A stretch of 64,000 nt of DNA from Diphasiastrum complanatum (lineage: Eukaryota; Streptophyta; Lycopodiopsida; Lycopodiales; Lycopodiaceae), in the NCBI GenBank assembly GCA_029204225.1, contig CM055100.1, positions 31,078,149 to 31,142,148 on the forward strand, written 5' to 3'. Each line of letters starts with the position of its first letter. Positions within the stretch are counted from its first letter, which is position 1. Under the pieces are notes generated by a model. It did no database searches, had not been told where the DNA came from, and worked only from the letters and a program-made list of their open reading frames with translations. This document shows positions 22,361 through 35,900 of this stretch, one piece after another. A program made the translations under genes and the position numbers.

Positions 22361-22659
22361 TCGCTCTAAATCACCGCACCTAAAACGCTTCCGCAAAGCT
22401 AAATCTAATAACCCAGATAATTCGGGCATGGCTATGGAATCCACTACTCCGATCTAGTGACTTCAAAATTGTGACCAAGTAAGACAGACTTCAATCCATC
22501 GAAGTCGGTCTGAATCCTATAGATGTAGTTGCTTGCACCGAGAATTCCGTCGACTCCACCGCTTTTGCCTGCTTTCGCGATACTACACACCAAATCCCAA
22601 CAACCTCCTCCTCTCCAACTTGAGATATGGAAGTAGATCCTCCTCTTCATAGAAGCCTA

Positions 22660-23050
22660 AACTCCTCATTCACCAAGATTTCTTGCAAGTCCTCCATACT
22701 TGGCAATGTTTTCTTAATAGCAAAACTTTGAACAAGATTAGCATGATCATTTACAAGCCATTAAGAACTACTTGAACAAGTTCTATCTCCTTACTGCTTT
22801 CGTCAATACATGCTAACTCATCATTGAATGCTTTAATCTGAAAAAAAAAAAAAACATGAGCACTTTCATCCTCCTTTTGCAAACTTTGAAAGATTTACCT
22901 CCTAAGGATTAGGACCCTTGACTGATGTAGCCTTGGACTCATAAACCTTCTTTAAAGTTTACCAAGCCTCACTAGATGTAGTGCACTTACCAACTTCTTT
23001 GAAAAGTTCATTAGTTAATTCATCTTGATCACATGAAGACCTTTCTTTGC
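22660..23050 (-). pseudogene. Copia gag fragment
   Basis: On the minus strand the sequence reads as a UBN2-type copia gag. A decayed LTNELFKEVGK/EAW region near 23,040-22,960 precedes FNDELACIDESSKEIELVQ and VVLNGL at about 22,840-22,740, a well-known gag segment. A poly-A run (plus strand 22,842-22,855) breaks the frame. Flanking protease and LTR are not seen. Confidence 0.75.
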
Positions 23051-23237
23051 CCTCCTATCATACCTCAATTGTTGTTGAGGTTATAGGGCCGATTCTGTTA
23101 TGAGCCCATGTTCAGCACTTAGGTTGCTTTTCTTAATATACATGAGTTGATGGTGAGTGATTCTACGTCTTCTTGCCTAGAAGCACTTAACTTTGTGTTT
23201 TGTTTGACTGAATCTATCTGTTTTCGTGTTGTTAACT

Positions 23238-23249
23238 TGATATCAGAGC
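23238..23249 (+). promoter_or_regulatory. Copia primer-binding site (initiator tRNA-Met type)
   Basis: TGATATCAGAGC differs at one base from the TGGTATCAGAGC used by plant copia elements to prime minus-strand DNA synthesis from tRNA-iMet. The LTR would lie just to the left (before 23,237), but its left end cannot be fixed. No gag follows to the right. Confidence 0.6.
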
Positions 23250-24590
23250 TCCGGATGATTGCAATCAGTGGACAACGAAGAGGATCGGAGTTGAAGGGAA
23301 ATCTGAGTCGAACTATTAGTAGCCGACTGGGAAGAGGAGGAAGAATCTTCGTCCACAAGCTGTGGTTCTGAAGTATCCAAGTTTGAACTTTTTGTTGTAG
23401 GTAGAATTCTCTTGAAGCTGAAAGCGAGTTTACAATTGGTGTGTAGCCAATTCATGATCGTTTTGAGAACCAATTGAAGCAGTGCATCATTAGCTAGAGG
23501 GTGACCTCAGTAGAAGAGGAAGGTGCTTGAAAAACTCACTGTGAGAAGGAGGAATCTTGCTATCAAGTTCTGTAAACTCGTGACAAGGGTTGGCTGGAAA
23601 GCGGTTGATTTCACATTATACTCAATATGTTTTGTTGCTGTAAAATCACAGCTGTGGGCGCTGGGATAGGCCAATCTTGATTGCAACTGGCCGTGGACAG
23701 CCATAGTGGCAAGAGTGCACTGGATCGATCCACAGGCCTGGTGAAAAAATGGCCAGAATCCCTCTACCTGCCATATCCTTGAAGAATATGAAGATGGCCG
23801 TGTTAGAAATCGCGGGTCAGCGCGCGCCCTCATCCAAAGAGGTGCTGTAGCGACCGAAGGGATCTAGTGACTATAAGACCTGGGTTTGGCGCGCCAAGTA
23901 GAGGGGCATCGTTGGATCATAAAGCATTAAGATCACCCGCGTAAGAGGATATATGGGCCATAGGATGCTTGATAACCATTAGATGAAGAGAAAATGTTTT
24001 TTTGAAACTAAAAAGGGCCTGAGGTGCAATTTGCAACTTCACTAAAGATTCTCACTTTGATATGGGCCTTGAGTTTTTGAAATTTGAGGCCTTTTCAAGA
24101 GGAAAAACAATTTAAAAACAAGAAAAGCCCTTATTTTCCCTTCCTTAGGCCTATTTTGGCCAAACAAAGGCCTCCTTCTACTCTCAAGAATTTCATCTCT
24201 CTGAATCAGTCTGCAAAAAATACACACAAAGTTGAATCAGGCGGAACCGCAAAACCATCGCCAGATTACGGTTTGACCGAAGGGCACCGTTAAATCAACG
24301 TTTACGGAGAAGCACGACTCAAACCGCAAACCGCAACAAACCGCAAACCACAGGGAGTCGTTAAAACCCATAGGTTACTATCTACGAGCACTTGCGGAAT
24401 CTTCAATGGCAACGGAACGTAGAATCTCGTCGACCACCGCAAGTGACCTTCTTACGATCTCCTACGATGGAAGCCATGACCAGAGTCAACTCTCCTCAAC
24501 CGTCTGAAAATGTAAGCAACCTACTTACGGTTATCAACGAAGTCGACCAGCGACAACAATTTGCGAGTTCCTACGAAGTCAACTAACAAC
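23250..24590. other. No recognisable gene
   Basis: Sequence downstream of an orphan copia primer site. Accidental frames occur on both strands (for example minus 23,833-23,507) without family resemblance. A short AAACCGCAAAC-type direct repeat is present near 24,325-24,355. Confidence 0.35.
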
Positions 24591-24876
24591 TGTTGACCCA
24601 TCTCATCGTTTAGCTCCGTAAGTTATCACTTATGCTTATCAACAAAGGAAGCAAACGATCAATAGCTGAATGAACGACCAGCGGTTGTTCAAACGATTGC
24701 GGACAGACTACGGCCATCACGGCCTACATCCTTGCACTACAACGCATACAGAGGATACGTTACTCTATACTTCTCCTCCTTCACAACGCTCCAATAACGG
24801 ATCTACGGATCTTGTTTAAATGGTTGTTAATCATCTTGTAAAGTGTAATTACAATAAATCAAAAGACTCTGACAGC

Positions 24877-24884
24877 TATAAATA
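24877..24884 (+). promoter_or_regulatory. TATA box in copia LTR
   Basis: TATAAATA preceded by GACAGC lies about 290 bases into the LTR and about 710 bases before the primer site, consistent with a U3 promoter. Confidence 0.55.
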
Positions 24885-25010
24885 TGTATCTGAGCGAAAA
24901 GAAGGAGAGATAGAGATAGAGAGTAGTGAGTTGAACAATCTGTAGATACACAAAGTGATCAAACGACCAAAAGGTCTTAAGTAGCTAGCTCCTTAGAGTT
25001 AGTGATTTAT

Positions 25011-25121
<111 letters not shown>

Positions 25122-25590
25122 TGTAGCCATTGTTTCAGAATCTGTAAGTAGGAATACGCGCTTATCAGTGCTACTGTATTGTGTTTCGAGTTTCTCTATT
25201 ATACAGATTTGCTACTGTTCAATTATTACGTTCTTGATTGAATGCAATTGTCTCTCTCACTCTCTTGCACACAAACACAGTTACCAGAGACAGAAAATCG
25301 CATGGCTGTCCAAGATGCCTAATGCTTCGCAATCCTACTGTTACGGCAGTCTCAGACTCCTACTCTGATAACCCAAAAGGACAACAAGCTTTTGATTTCA
25401 TTCCCTAGTCAATCCACGTTTCTGAAATCGCAGTTATTACTGAGTTCACAATTGTTTTTCTTACCGTTGGTAGAGACATCGTTTACATCATAATCGTCTC
25501 TCGTGTTCTACTTCCGTCACGGCTCCACTGCAGTCGCAATCAATCCTAGACCACGTAGACCACCATTTCACATCATACACCAACAGAATT

Positions 25591-25602
25591 GGTATCAGAG
25601 CA
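25591..25602 (+). promoter_or_regulatory. Copia primer-binding site
   Basis: TGGTATCAGAGC is the canonical plant copia primer site complementary to the 3' end of initiator tRNA-Met. A copia gag starts 90 bases downstream. Confidence 0.9.
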
Positions 25603-25680
25603 TTGTTCAGTGGATTACTAGAGTCCAAGATCTTTTTCCAAAAGTTGTTCTAAATTGTTTGTGTATAATTTTGATCACTA

Positions 25681-26728
25681 TGGAAGGCACCTCAAAGGTC
25701 TGCTTGATCAATAAATTCAACGAAGATGACTTCCACATGTGGAAGTTCAAAATGAGGATGATCCTGATTGAAAAGGAGTTATGGGGATACGTCAACGGTT
25801 CTATAGCCAGAACAGCAAAACCCGAACAGCTCCCAGCTTGGGAAGCCAATGATGGCAAGGATCTTGCCATTGTATCTCTAAACCTTAAAGACACTCAAAT
25901 TGCTCATGTATCCAACTACACTACTTCCAGAGAAGCATGGGATATACTAACATCTACGAGACCTCAGATGTCTCGACTCGTCTCTTCTTGAGGAAGAAGG
26001 TACTGACACTCAAAATGAGTGAAAGCACCTCAGTCAGCGACCATCTGAACGAGTTCAAACAATTGTTGAACCAACTGGCTGCAATAGGTTCCCCTATCTC
26101 AAAAGAAGACTCTACCATGTCTCTTCTTGCCAGTCTTCCATCCTCCTACGATAATTTAGTGTTGCTTCTGAGCAATACCCCCTACGTTGTCTCTCCAAAA
26201 ATTGACAACAAGTTTGCTGCAGGAAGAAGTTAGGAGGAAAAGCTTGTCCACATCTACGAGTACCAAATCCATGGCACTCTATTCAAACAAGCAGCAATCC
26301 AAGAAGAAGAAAGGCTTCAAGGATAAGAAGACAAAGGCAAAACAACCAGCAGCATCACAACCACAACAACAGTTCGTCCCAACGGCTCCACTTATCGTCA
26401 ATGGGCCTAGACCCACAATCGTTCAATCGCAAAATACTACGATCCCAGTCATTCACTAAGGAGAATCGTCTGATCAAGCACCTGTAGTTCGAAGATCTGT
26501 GAGACAACGACAACAGTCTGACTGCTTCATCCCTCATGCTTTCATCAGTCATGACGAATCTGCCACCATAGCAAAAGCACTGCAAATGCCCGATGCAGAC
26601 AGATGGAAAGGTGCCATGGATGCTGAGTATCAATCTCTAATGAAGAACAAGACCTGGAGTCTTGTCATTCCTCCTACAGGTGTAAAGCCTGAGAGGACAA
26701 AAGCATACATGTGTTTTGATTTGGGTTA
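25681..26728 (+). pseudogene. Copia polyprotein with gag joined to RT by internal deletion
   Basis: The gag ATG at 25,681 (MEGTSKVCLINKFNEDDFHM) opens a UBN2-type gag: WKFKMRMILIEKELWGYVNG, then TSREAWDIL. A one-base shift near 25,940-25,985 moves to the next frame (VSDHLNEFKQLLNQLAAIG, LLASLPSSYDNL), and another near 26,215 enters a Lys-rich linker. Instead of a zinc knuckle, protease and integrase, the sequence passes straight to the connector before RT (SVRQRQQSDCF, then DRWKGAMDAEYQSLMKNKTW), a stretch that normally lies 600 or more codons downstream. Similarity ends near 26,728. The element was an internally deleted derivative that could only have moved with helper proteins. Confidence 0.88.
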
Positions 26729-26756
26729 AAACATCATTTTGTGTTTTTCTTTGAAC

Positions 26757-27079
26757 TTGGTGAAAAGTTTAGTATACTTGCCAAATTTTACACTAGTCTA
26801 GAAGTAGCATAACTGCATGAGAATGAAAAGTCTTATAATCATAATGTAAGCAAGCCGTATGGTTATAAAACCAAGTAATTGAAACTTGTCAATGAGCTTA
26901 TTTGTCCAATAGTTGTTATAATGTCTCATGTAGTAAGGGACAAGACAATAAAAGATAACATACCAGTGTAGGAGAGTAATGTTAGGTGTAACTTTGACAC
27001 ATTGAAAAACCAGTATTGATGGCAAAATATCACTGGACAAATCTAGCCAAGTATGGTTGGATATTCAAGGGGAATCAGT

Positions 27080-27136
<57 letters not shown>

Positions 27137-27780
27137 AACAAATCTAAACAAAACTGAACATAATCGTCACAATACAACACATACGAATCTTAAAGTCAAT
27201 TGAATTCGTATAGTGTCATCATAGTAAAAAGACAACCATATTTTCTCAAGGGTGATGCCATCATATATGTCCTAAGATTTCTCAATAGCATCCAAGAACC
27301 GAGATAAACACTCAAGATATAATAATAGTTTTTCCCAGCCAAATTCCGAACTAGTTCACAATACTAGCCAAAGTTTACACCAGTCTAGCAGTGGGCTTGA
27401 GAAGCATTTCTCAAGTCTTACAACCATAATGTAGGAGGCTGTATGGTTAGAAAATCACATACTCGAAACTTGTCAATGAATTTACCTTGTCCAATACACA
27501 TTATAACCACTAGTGTAGTAAGGGACACGATAATGAAAGACAAAGTACAAACCCATGTAAGATAGTAATGTCAATACTAAAATGCTAGTATTGTTGGTGA
27601 AATGTTACAAGGCAAATCTAGCCAAGTATGGTTGGATTTCTGAGGGGTATCCTCTCCAACAAATAAGAGGTGTGTGTGTTTTTGGACCTAACAAATCTAA
27701 ACAAAACTGCACACTATCACCAGAATACCAAACATATGAATCTTAAAGTAAATCAAATTCGTATAGAGTCATCATAGTCA
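26757..27780 (+). repeat. Diverged ~430-bp direct duplication
   Basis: 26,757-27,230 and 27,345-27,780 align over most of their length. Shared phrases include AAATCTAGCCAAGTATGGTTGG and AACAAATCTAAACAAAACTG. The first copy holds a long GT microsatellite where the second has only GTGTGTGTGT. No protein similarity is seen in either. Both copies lie upstream of RPL19. Confidence 0.8.
27080..27132. repeat. (GT)n microsatellite
   Basis: About 26 GT copies within copy 1 of the local duplication. The matching site in copy 2 (near 27,671) has only about five copies, so the run expanded after duplication. Confidence 0.97.
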
Positions 27781-28899
27781 AAGATATCATATTAACCAAA
27801 CCTAACAACCAGCAAAAGCTCCGAGTTGAGGAGAATATGCTCACCTGCATCCATCCACAACAACAACCATGTTAGAACATGGACATTATTGTGGGAACTA
27901 TATAGGTGTCTACACATATTCTCAGTTGTTATCCATGTCGTAACAAGTAGTCATTGCCAAGTTAGGTGACTCTAATTATGTCCATATCACTCAACACAAA
28001 ATATGTACAAACATTTTATAATTATATTATTGAGGCTTCCCTAATGTGATTTGGCCCAAATGAATTTTGGCCACACACTCAATATGCAAATCAATCTCCT
28101 CCCTTGATCAAGATCAATGGTAATGTGACAATCTTGACTAATTTCAAGGGTCTATGTTTCTCCTACACTTTAGACCAATAAGGGACAATGGTTTATGCCT
28201 CCCTTGACATTTATACATGTGCTAAAAGTGTGGAAAACTTTGAATGAGCAATTATAACTCGTATAATACTTTTATGCCTCAAAATAGTCAAGTTGTAATT
28301 TACTAGTTTTCACATCCATTATGGCAAAAGTATCATCCGGCACCCAGAAAGAAACTAGACTTGCTAGAGATTTCTATGGCAGCATGGTTACCTACTACCA
28401 ATAAGCAAAAATCCATTTCCTCTAGCAAAGTTTATCGACTAACTTTACTCATAGAACAAGCAGAAAAAGGAGTTGCACACATGTCTACCTTTGGGTTTGA
28501 TCAATGCATGACCTATGGACCATCTCAGAGTTTGAACTCAATTGACAACAACCACATCTTGAAGGGACAACAACCTTTAGCTATACATCTAAAGAATGGA
28601 GCAAAAATTTTCCTTCAAATGAAGCTTACTAATTTGATTTCTAACAAAAAGAAACCTTAGTAGCTTCTTTTCAAGAAGGCACACTTAGCATTAATTGATT
28701 TCTTACAGCTCTCATGTAATTATAAGAACCAATATTCATGTTTCAGCTCTCATGGTAGGAACAACTAGTTATCTAGCAAGAATGCTAAAACAGAACATAC
28801 AAGCCTGTTGAACTTTTTGGTAATCTAAAAAACATGATTCACCATAACCTCTTTTCTAGTCAATGAAAACCACAAGCCAAAGTTCAGAAGTTTGTCACC
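27781..28899. other. No recognisable gene
   Basis: A plus-strand frame at 28,361-28,660 (99 codons) has no similarity that I recognise. Remaining DNA is AT-rich and featureless. Confidence 0.35.
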
Positions 28900-29220
28900 A
28901 CCCAATTAAGGCATGAAAAGCTGAATCAACCAAACCATAGTAGAGAGACCACCCTATCTGTCGATGCACATAATCCACATGGAAGCAATATAACTAATCA
29001 TGGCAACCTCCCATGCATGTTTACTGCATGTGGAAAGACCCTTTACCAGTAATAGCTAGTTCCCATGCAAAAGCATAGTATGTGCACATGCACACCCAAC
29101 GCATGCGTACAATACACATGCTAGTACTGCATGCATGTGGTTATCAGTCCACCTAGTCCTATTCGGCTATTACCAAAGTTAGGTCCATCCACACTGTCCT
29201 AGGTACCCCTAAAGCAAGTC
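28900..29220 (-). mobile_element. Remnant of chromovirus-type LTR
   Basis: The order of short phrases (AATCCACATG, TGCATGT, AGTAATAGC-like, CACATGC, CTGCATGCA, then CCTAxGTCCTA) follows that of the LTR at 15,960-16,200, suggesting a diverged relative of that family. Termini and internal sequence are not found. It lies about 700 bases upstream of the RPL19 start codon. Confidence 0.45.
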
Positions 29221-29772
29221 ACCTTAACAAACGACGTTCGTCAAGAATGCCCATGGACTATCCAAGTGTGTGCCAAACAACTAAGCTTTGATAGACAATG
29301 TTTGTCAAGAAATTTCGTTCAATTTCTCTTGTAAAAGAAAATACATGAGACTTGGACCAGGCTCAAAATTATTAAACATGACAGAGTGTCTCATTGGTAG
29401 CAAAGGCACATGTGGCACATGGACTAAAATTGAATGCAATTGTAAAGGGCAATGCCAAATCACATAAAAGCGAGAAGGAAATAATTACACTATTAAGTTT
29501 TGACAATGTTATGGCAAGACAACAATACAAGGTAGAAATTGATGTTTAACCCAGTTGCACTTGCATAGATTTTCAACGAATTGTCAAAGATAGCAAATAC
29601 ATCTTTGCAAACACTTGTACTATTTCTTTTTGATGCCAAAAGGCTTGGACATGGATTACTATAGTTAGAGTTGGCTAATGAGTGCAAGTTGCTTATTGGG
29701 ACAATATAGTTTTAAGCTCCTCTTTCTTCACTTTTGGATGCATGAACGATTTGGGTGGCACCTCCCTTGAAT

Positions 29773-29800
29773 ATTATAAGATATAATTATTATATTCAGA
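29773..29800 (+). promoter_or_regulatory. Possible TATA region of RPL19
   Basis: A TATAAGATATAATTATTATA stretch lies about 140-160 bases upstream of the RPL19 ATG, a reasonable distance for a plant promoter with a short leader. This is position and composition only. Confidence 0.3.
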
Positions 29801-29930
29801 TTGTGCCACGTGTTTAAAAGGAGCCATTGAGTAGTCTGGCATCTAAAAATGTGTGGTGGCATTTGTGTGCTTTACAAATGTAAAAAGGAGCCAACGACGA
29901 GCCTCTGATTTGTCTATCTTTCGTTCACCG

Positions 29931-32900
29931 ATGGCTTCCTCCTCCTGTCTTCTCAATCAGGTAAGGTCTTCCGCTTGCATTCACTCTCTCTAATATCCAA
30001 ATACATCGCCTCGCCTCTCTTCGCTGCTTTTTGAGCTTGCAAATGGAGGATTACTTCAGATTTATGGGAACCAGTCCAACATCCTGAAAGCTTGAAAGGG
30101 TTTTATACTTCTTTTTGCATTTACGCTAGTCTTCTGCTTGCGGATTTTCTTCACATTGTGTTGTTTGTAAACGAACTCTAGTATTGTCCATAAAAGTGCA
30201 GAGTACATCCGAGATTGAAGAAGTGCAGCGTCATATTAACGGCAAAAGTCTTTTTTCCTTCTTCGTAGATGTCAGATTTTGTGTGTGCATCTGACTGTAA
30301 GCTCATTCTTTGCAAAATGATCTTGTGGCAAGTTAGTGCTCTCCATAGGACGTGAAAGCTTTCTGTTTGTGCTATTGTTATGCATGTCTTTCGCTGCTCT
30401 ATAGAGCTCTGAAGAAACTGATCTGGATTTGTTTGATAGGTTGCAAATGTCTATATTCAGAGACTGCCTGTGGTGCCCTCAAAAACAGAGACAACACGCC
30501 GTGTTTCCTCATTAAAGATAGCTGCCATGTGTCAGCAGAGCTTGCTCCAGGGGTCTGGGAGCTCAGCATCTCGACCTCTATATCCAGTCATTTCAGCCTT
30601 TGGTTTTAGGGTTTCGGGGACGAATTCTTTGGTAGCTTTTGCCCAAAGCATTGCAACGACCCCTGCAACCGAATCCGAGACAGAGGTTCAGCCCGATAGT
30701 GTAGATGATAGTTTGCCAGATTTGTCAGCTTCTCCAGTTTCAGATTCGATATCGGAAAGTGAAGAAGCTCCTGCACTGAAGGCCAAAAAGCGTACGAAGC
30801 CTTTAAAACAAATAATGGAGGTGATGAATTATTACTTGAATGTCGCAACTTGTGCTTTGATTGCATCTTCCTTTAGTTTGTTTTGCATACCGATCCTTTG
30901 AAGCAGATAGCAGAGCTGATGCCAGATGACACTCACCTAAAAAGTCTCCTGAAGCTATACTTTGAATTGCAACTTGCTTTTTATTTCATTTTCAGTTTCT
31001 CCAAAATCACTTTACAACGATTATTGAGCTTAAGAGAAATTTTTTTTGGTATGTCCTTTTTTTTGTGACTTGGATTCAAACTCTATAAACTTTTGTACTA
31101 TTTTGGTCCATCAAGATTCCTTTGACAAGCTTATATATGTTGATTGACTAAACAATGGTACTATTTAAATCATGTATTGAACTTGCACAACTACAACTAT
31201 ATGAGTAAATGCAAGTAATGGATGCACAATAAGTTACTAATACGACACTAGACACCGTCCCAATAGAACGGAACATCTATCTGCTTAGAAGGTTTTGGAA
31301 TCCACATCTTAAAATTTTGGGGAAAAGGTTAGCAGATATTCTCAGGCACGGTATGAGTGATATTGTTGTCGAAGTGACAATTATGTAGAGACGAAATGGC
31401 CTTGTAAGTTACCTTCACTAGTTATATGGTTCATTTGAGAAGATAAGGTGAGCTTGCTAGGGCTAGACATAACTTTGAAAATGACATGAATGCTCAATAA
31501 AAAGCACCCAAGAAAGAATATTCCCTTAGATGAAAAGTCATCCTGATGTTTTGAAATCGTGTCATATGAATACATATCATGAATATTGGCCTCACTTAAC
31601 AATAACTCCATGAATTAGCTCCAAAACTCTTCACAGGTGTGGATGTACGGCCTGCTGCTGCCTGTGTACTGTACCTACAACTCCAATCTCATTCAATGAT
31701 CATAAAAAATCATATGCCAATTGTGAGAAATTGGCAAAAATCTAGCTTGGTATTTTTTATGATAGAAGTTTGTAAGTGAATCTCACATGTGTGGAGGATG
31801 TTCCAAATAAATTTTTTAAAAAAATCACACAATGCACAACCAATATGACATTGGTTTGCAAGCATGTCCTTCTACCAAGAAACAATAGTAAGCATATTCT
31901 ACAGAGACAATAGTAGACACAAGAATCAAATGTAGTTTCGTACCAACCGAGGCTTTCATTATGTATGTACTATATGTCCATGAAACTCCTCAATCAACAA
32001 TAGTATTTATTGCCTTCGATGTGGCAATAAATGGAATTACTGTATATTAAAGCTCAATGTAACTAATGTAAAATATTGCAAATTTAAAACTGCAAAAGGG
32101 CATATGCTATATGCTAAATGTTTAGCTGTAAATGTAAATGTTGAAGATGCAACACTATGATTTGTTCAATTTGCCGATCGATACAGATGGACTAGGATGC
32201 TGAAGGAAAGCACCTTAAAGATTGTGTTGTAGGCAAGTTGCTGCAAAAAATGATATACCATGACAATCATATGGACAAAGGATGCCAAATATTAGATAGC
32301 ATATATATGCGCATCATGGTTGAAAATATGTTGTGGGATAACTATTGCATATAGGTAGTGATTGTTATGAGACCGTAACTCGGGCCGAACCCAATGGAGC
32401 CACTAGATGCAACAAACCACCGTAGGGCAAAGGACAATGTGAGACAGTCGCATGCATGCATACCTGGTAGTAGGTATGAGGGCCAACTGTGCAGTGTGTG
32501 GCTCCAACAGCCAATAGTACTATATAGTAGCCTCTAAGAAGAATAGTGATTGTATCCTGGACCACAAAAGTTGCTACAATACTAGTGGGCTGAAGCAACA
32601 TGGTATTTTAGTGTTACACAAATGGGGATGGGATTGCTATTTGTAAAGCATGCCCATTGTATTAATGGGCCAAGAATATTAGAGGAAAGTTTCTTAGGTC
32701 TAGAATGAGGATGTTACATCCAAACAATAAGAACATGACTCACAATGCATGCCATAAGCACTTTGTTGCGAATGAAGGTGTCCTTTCACCAAGCAATGCA
32801 TCTATCTGTATGTGGAATGGATTTTACTTGCATGGGATGCAAAGTTTATTGTCGAGTAGATGGATCGTGGATCCTAAGCAATAGCATACTCCTAGGCTCG

Positions 32901-35900
32901 GGGGTGAGCATAGATTTGCTCCATCATTGTGTGGTGAGTCATATGTCCAATCTTTGTTGAATTCAATTATACTGACTAAGGTAGATTTGCATCACGTTGG
33001 GCCTTCACAACTAGGGACCTAAGGTTACCACTGACCAGGGACTCTTGGTTTCCTAGTTATAGGGCTAGGGTTTGATGGCTCTACAAACATATCCTCTAAT
33101 ATTAACTATCTTCTTGTAGCAACAAGGGGATGTAGAAGCACACTCTTTTTCCACAATGGAGACTCTCCCAGCCCTCGAAATTGAGGTCAAATTTTTCTTG
33201 TGCTATCACACAAACCACAATCTTTAAATGTCATGTCCTTAAAGACGCTGTTTCAACCATAAATCACGTAATATGAAATTTTTGTAGTTTTGATACTAAA
33301 TGTGCTACAAGTGCATTGCTTGCATATATATTGAAGTCAGGACTTAGTGGAGCATGTGAGATGCATGCATGCCTATTGATAGTTGCATTTACATAAAGAT
33401 TAGTTAGTGATTATAGTTGCACTTGCATAAAGATTATAGACCTAAGTTCTTTTTTGGCTCTTTTATTTACTTCCATTTCTTAGGTTTATCTTTTGTCTTT
33501 TAAGATTTTATACAAATTTATAACTTTGTTGTTCAACGACTAAAGTTCAATCAAGAATGCCTGCTATGGGTTGTGTTATGATCGATAGGTTGATGGTTTA
33601 CGACTTTGGGTGAATATGTGCAAGTTAGGATTGGACACCTTACATGTAACATCAATTAGCACTTGAGATTTTACCTATGTTTGTGGCTAGATAGTGACAA
33701 CTCACTCTTTGTTTCTTCAGTTTTACATTCTGAGTTTTCTTACTCGAAAGAGTTTTCCTTGAGCTTTTTATGAGTAGGTGTCTAGCCATAGTTGATTTGA
33801 GGATGCCCGGAGTCCGGACTTGTTTAAATTGGATTTCCGTTGAGCTTTTTATGAACAAGTGAAGTGTCTAGCCATAGTTGATTGGATTTTTCTTAATTGC
33901 AAGTCTTTGAGAATTACTACCTTATGCTTGCGTTTGTGGTTTTGTAACATGGATATCTATGAATGTGTCTACCTTATGGTTTTAGCTCATAAGCAAGGAA
34001 GCAATTGCAGCAGCAACAAAGGATAAGGAGATTCCTGACCTTAGGCCGGGGGATGTTGTGCAACTTCGAGTTGTGAGTGTTTTTGGTCTTGCTAGTTGCA
34101 TATTGCATATTGCATATTCGAGGTGACATTTTGTGGTAGTTTTTCTTGTTGCCATCTCTATATATTGTTGGTATATGAGAGTTGAATGGACTAGCCCCAA
34201 CGTATACTTGTCACAATTATCTGTTTGGATGAACTCAGGAAGTACCTCAAAACAAGAAGAGGATTTCTCTTTTAAAAGGGATCGTCATATCACGACGTAA
34301 TAATGGGATCAATACAACTTTCAGAATTCGGAGGGTGCTTGCTGGAGTAGGTGTTGAGATGGTGTTTCCTTTGTAAGTACTTTTTGACTCATTTTTGGCT
34401 TACCCCGCATTTTGCTATTGTGTTATTTTTTATGCTTCTAAGAGCATCAAAATTTTTCTGCAACATCAAATACTTATACATGCTTTCATATTGTAAACAC
34501 AAAATTGGACTTCTTTTAATCTTTGTGGATGCAACTAGTTGGTGTGTCTTCAAGTAAGTATATCATAAAAATTACAACTTACAAGCATATGTTCTTCAAA
34601 ACCTTGTTTGTGTTTCGATATTTTTAAAAAGCCAATAAAATGATCGAAAACACGATCTCTTAGAGAAATTCTTGTGTATGTTTTCTGTGTCATCTTGGAA
34701 TATGTTATAAATGTATGAGCTAGTCCATATGCATGCACAAGTGATTTTACGTATATTGAGAGGTCATACATAGTATTTGAATCTTTAAGTTGTATAGTAT
34801 GATAATTACAAGATGGATATTAACATAACAAAATCATATAAATTCTTTTGAACACCATATGTATGGGAGTGAATACCATCCATACCTATTCCTCTGTATA
34901 ATAAATCATTTAACCTAGTTTTGTTGAATAAGAATATACTTCAGAAGTTGAACATTTGGAGCATTTTGAACAAAATTTACTTTTTTGTTTGGAAAGATGC
35001 GAGTCTCACTATTTGCATGCTCCCCTCGCTCAAACCAGCCTCTCTTGTCGTCTTTGTTGCTAAACTTATACCTCGTTGCCTTTGAGTTTATCCCTCCATA
35101 AATAAACATTGTAAAGGTCTGGTTAGGACTCGTATTTTCCTACCACAATTTTTTCATAATTTCTAGAACAGATGAACAAACTTTTTCTACAAATTTCTTA
35201 CAAACTTGTGTGCTCAAATGTATATTTAATTTCTTTCAGTCCTTCAAAGCCACTGAATCTCAAAAAGAAGACTTTACTTTTCTCAAGAAAGTTGATTATG
35301 AAAGGCTTCATGTCTAATGATTCAATATTGTGTTAAAAACCCCTAATTTGACTACTTCTTCGCTAAGACCACCACCACCAATGAAGTTGGTTGATTCGTC
35401 TTTGGCTTGCTTGGTTGATTGAGAGTTTGATTTCCATTTGGCTTGTGCTTCCGCTGCAGCTTGTTTGATACGGCAATTCGATGCTGAATGTCCGCTCTTT
35501 GCGCAATAGAAACAAGCCTTGTACCTTGTTTGTTGAAGAAGAAGAAACTTGCTTTTGCTTTGCCTTAGATGGATCATCCTTGAACCAAGAATTTGCTTTT
35601 TTGTGGCTTTTCCTACCACAAATAGAACACTTAGAATTGTTAGAAGCATTAGAACCTTGTTTCTTCTTATGCTTTGGATTTTTTCTTCTTGTTGTATGCA
35701 ACAAGAGCTTGAGATTGTGCATTAATTTTTGCTGTCCCATAGGTTTGGGATCTTATTTTTTCTTGAAGAAGAATTCCAGCCACATCATCGTAGCTTGTCG
35801 GTTTCTCTCTAACATTTAATGTGGTGACAAGATGCTGGAATTGTAGAGGAAGCCCATTGAGGGTGACACTAACCATGTCTAGGTCATCTACATCCTTCCC

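Noticed and set aside
28361-28660. 99-codon plus-strand frame upstream of RPL19
   Set aside because: No recognised domain, no splice context and ordinary intergenic composition.
31381-31611. Antisense gene within RPL19 intron 2
   Set aside because: Only a 76-codon frame with no motif; intronic decay is a simpler explanation.
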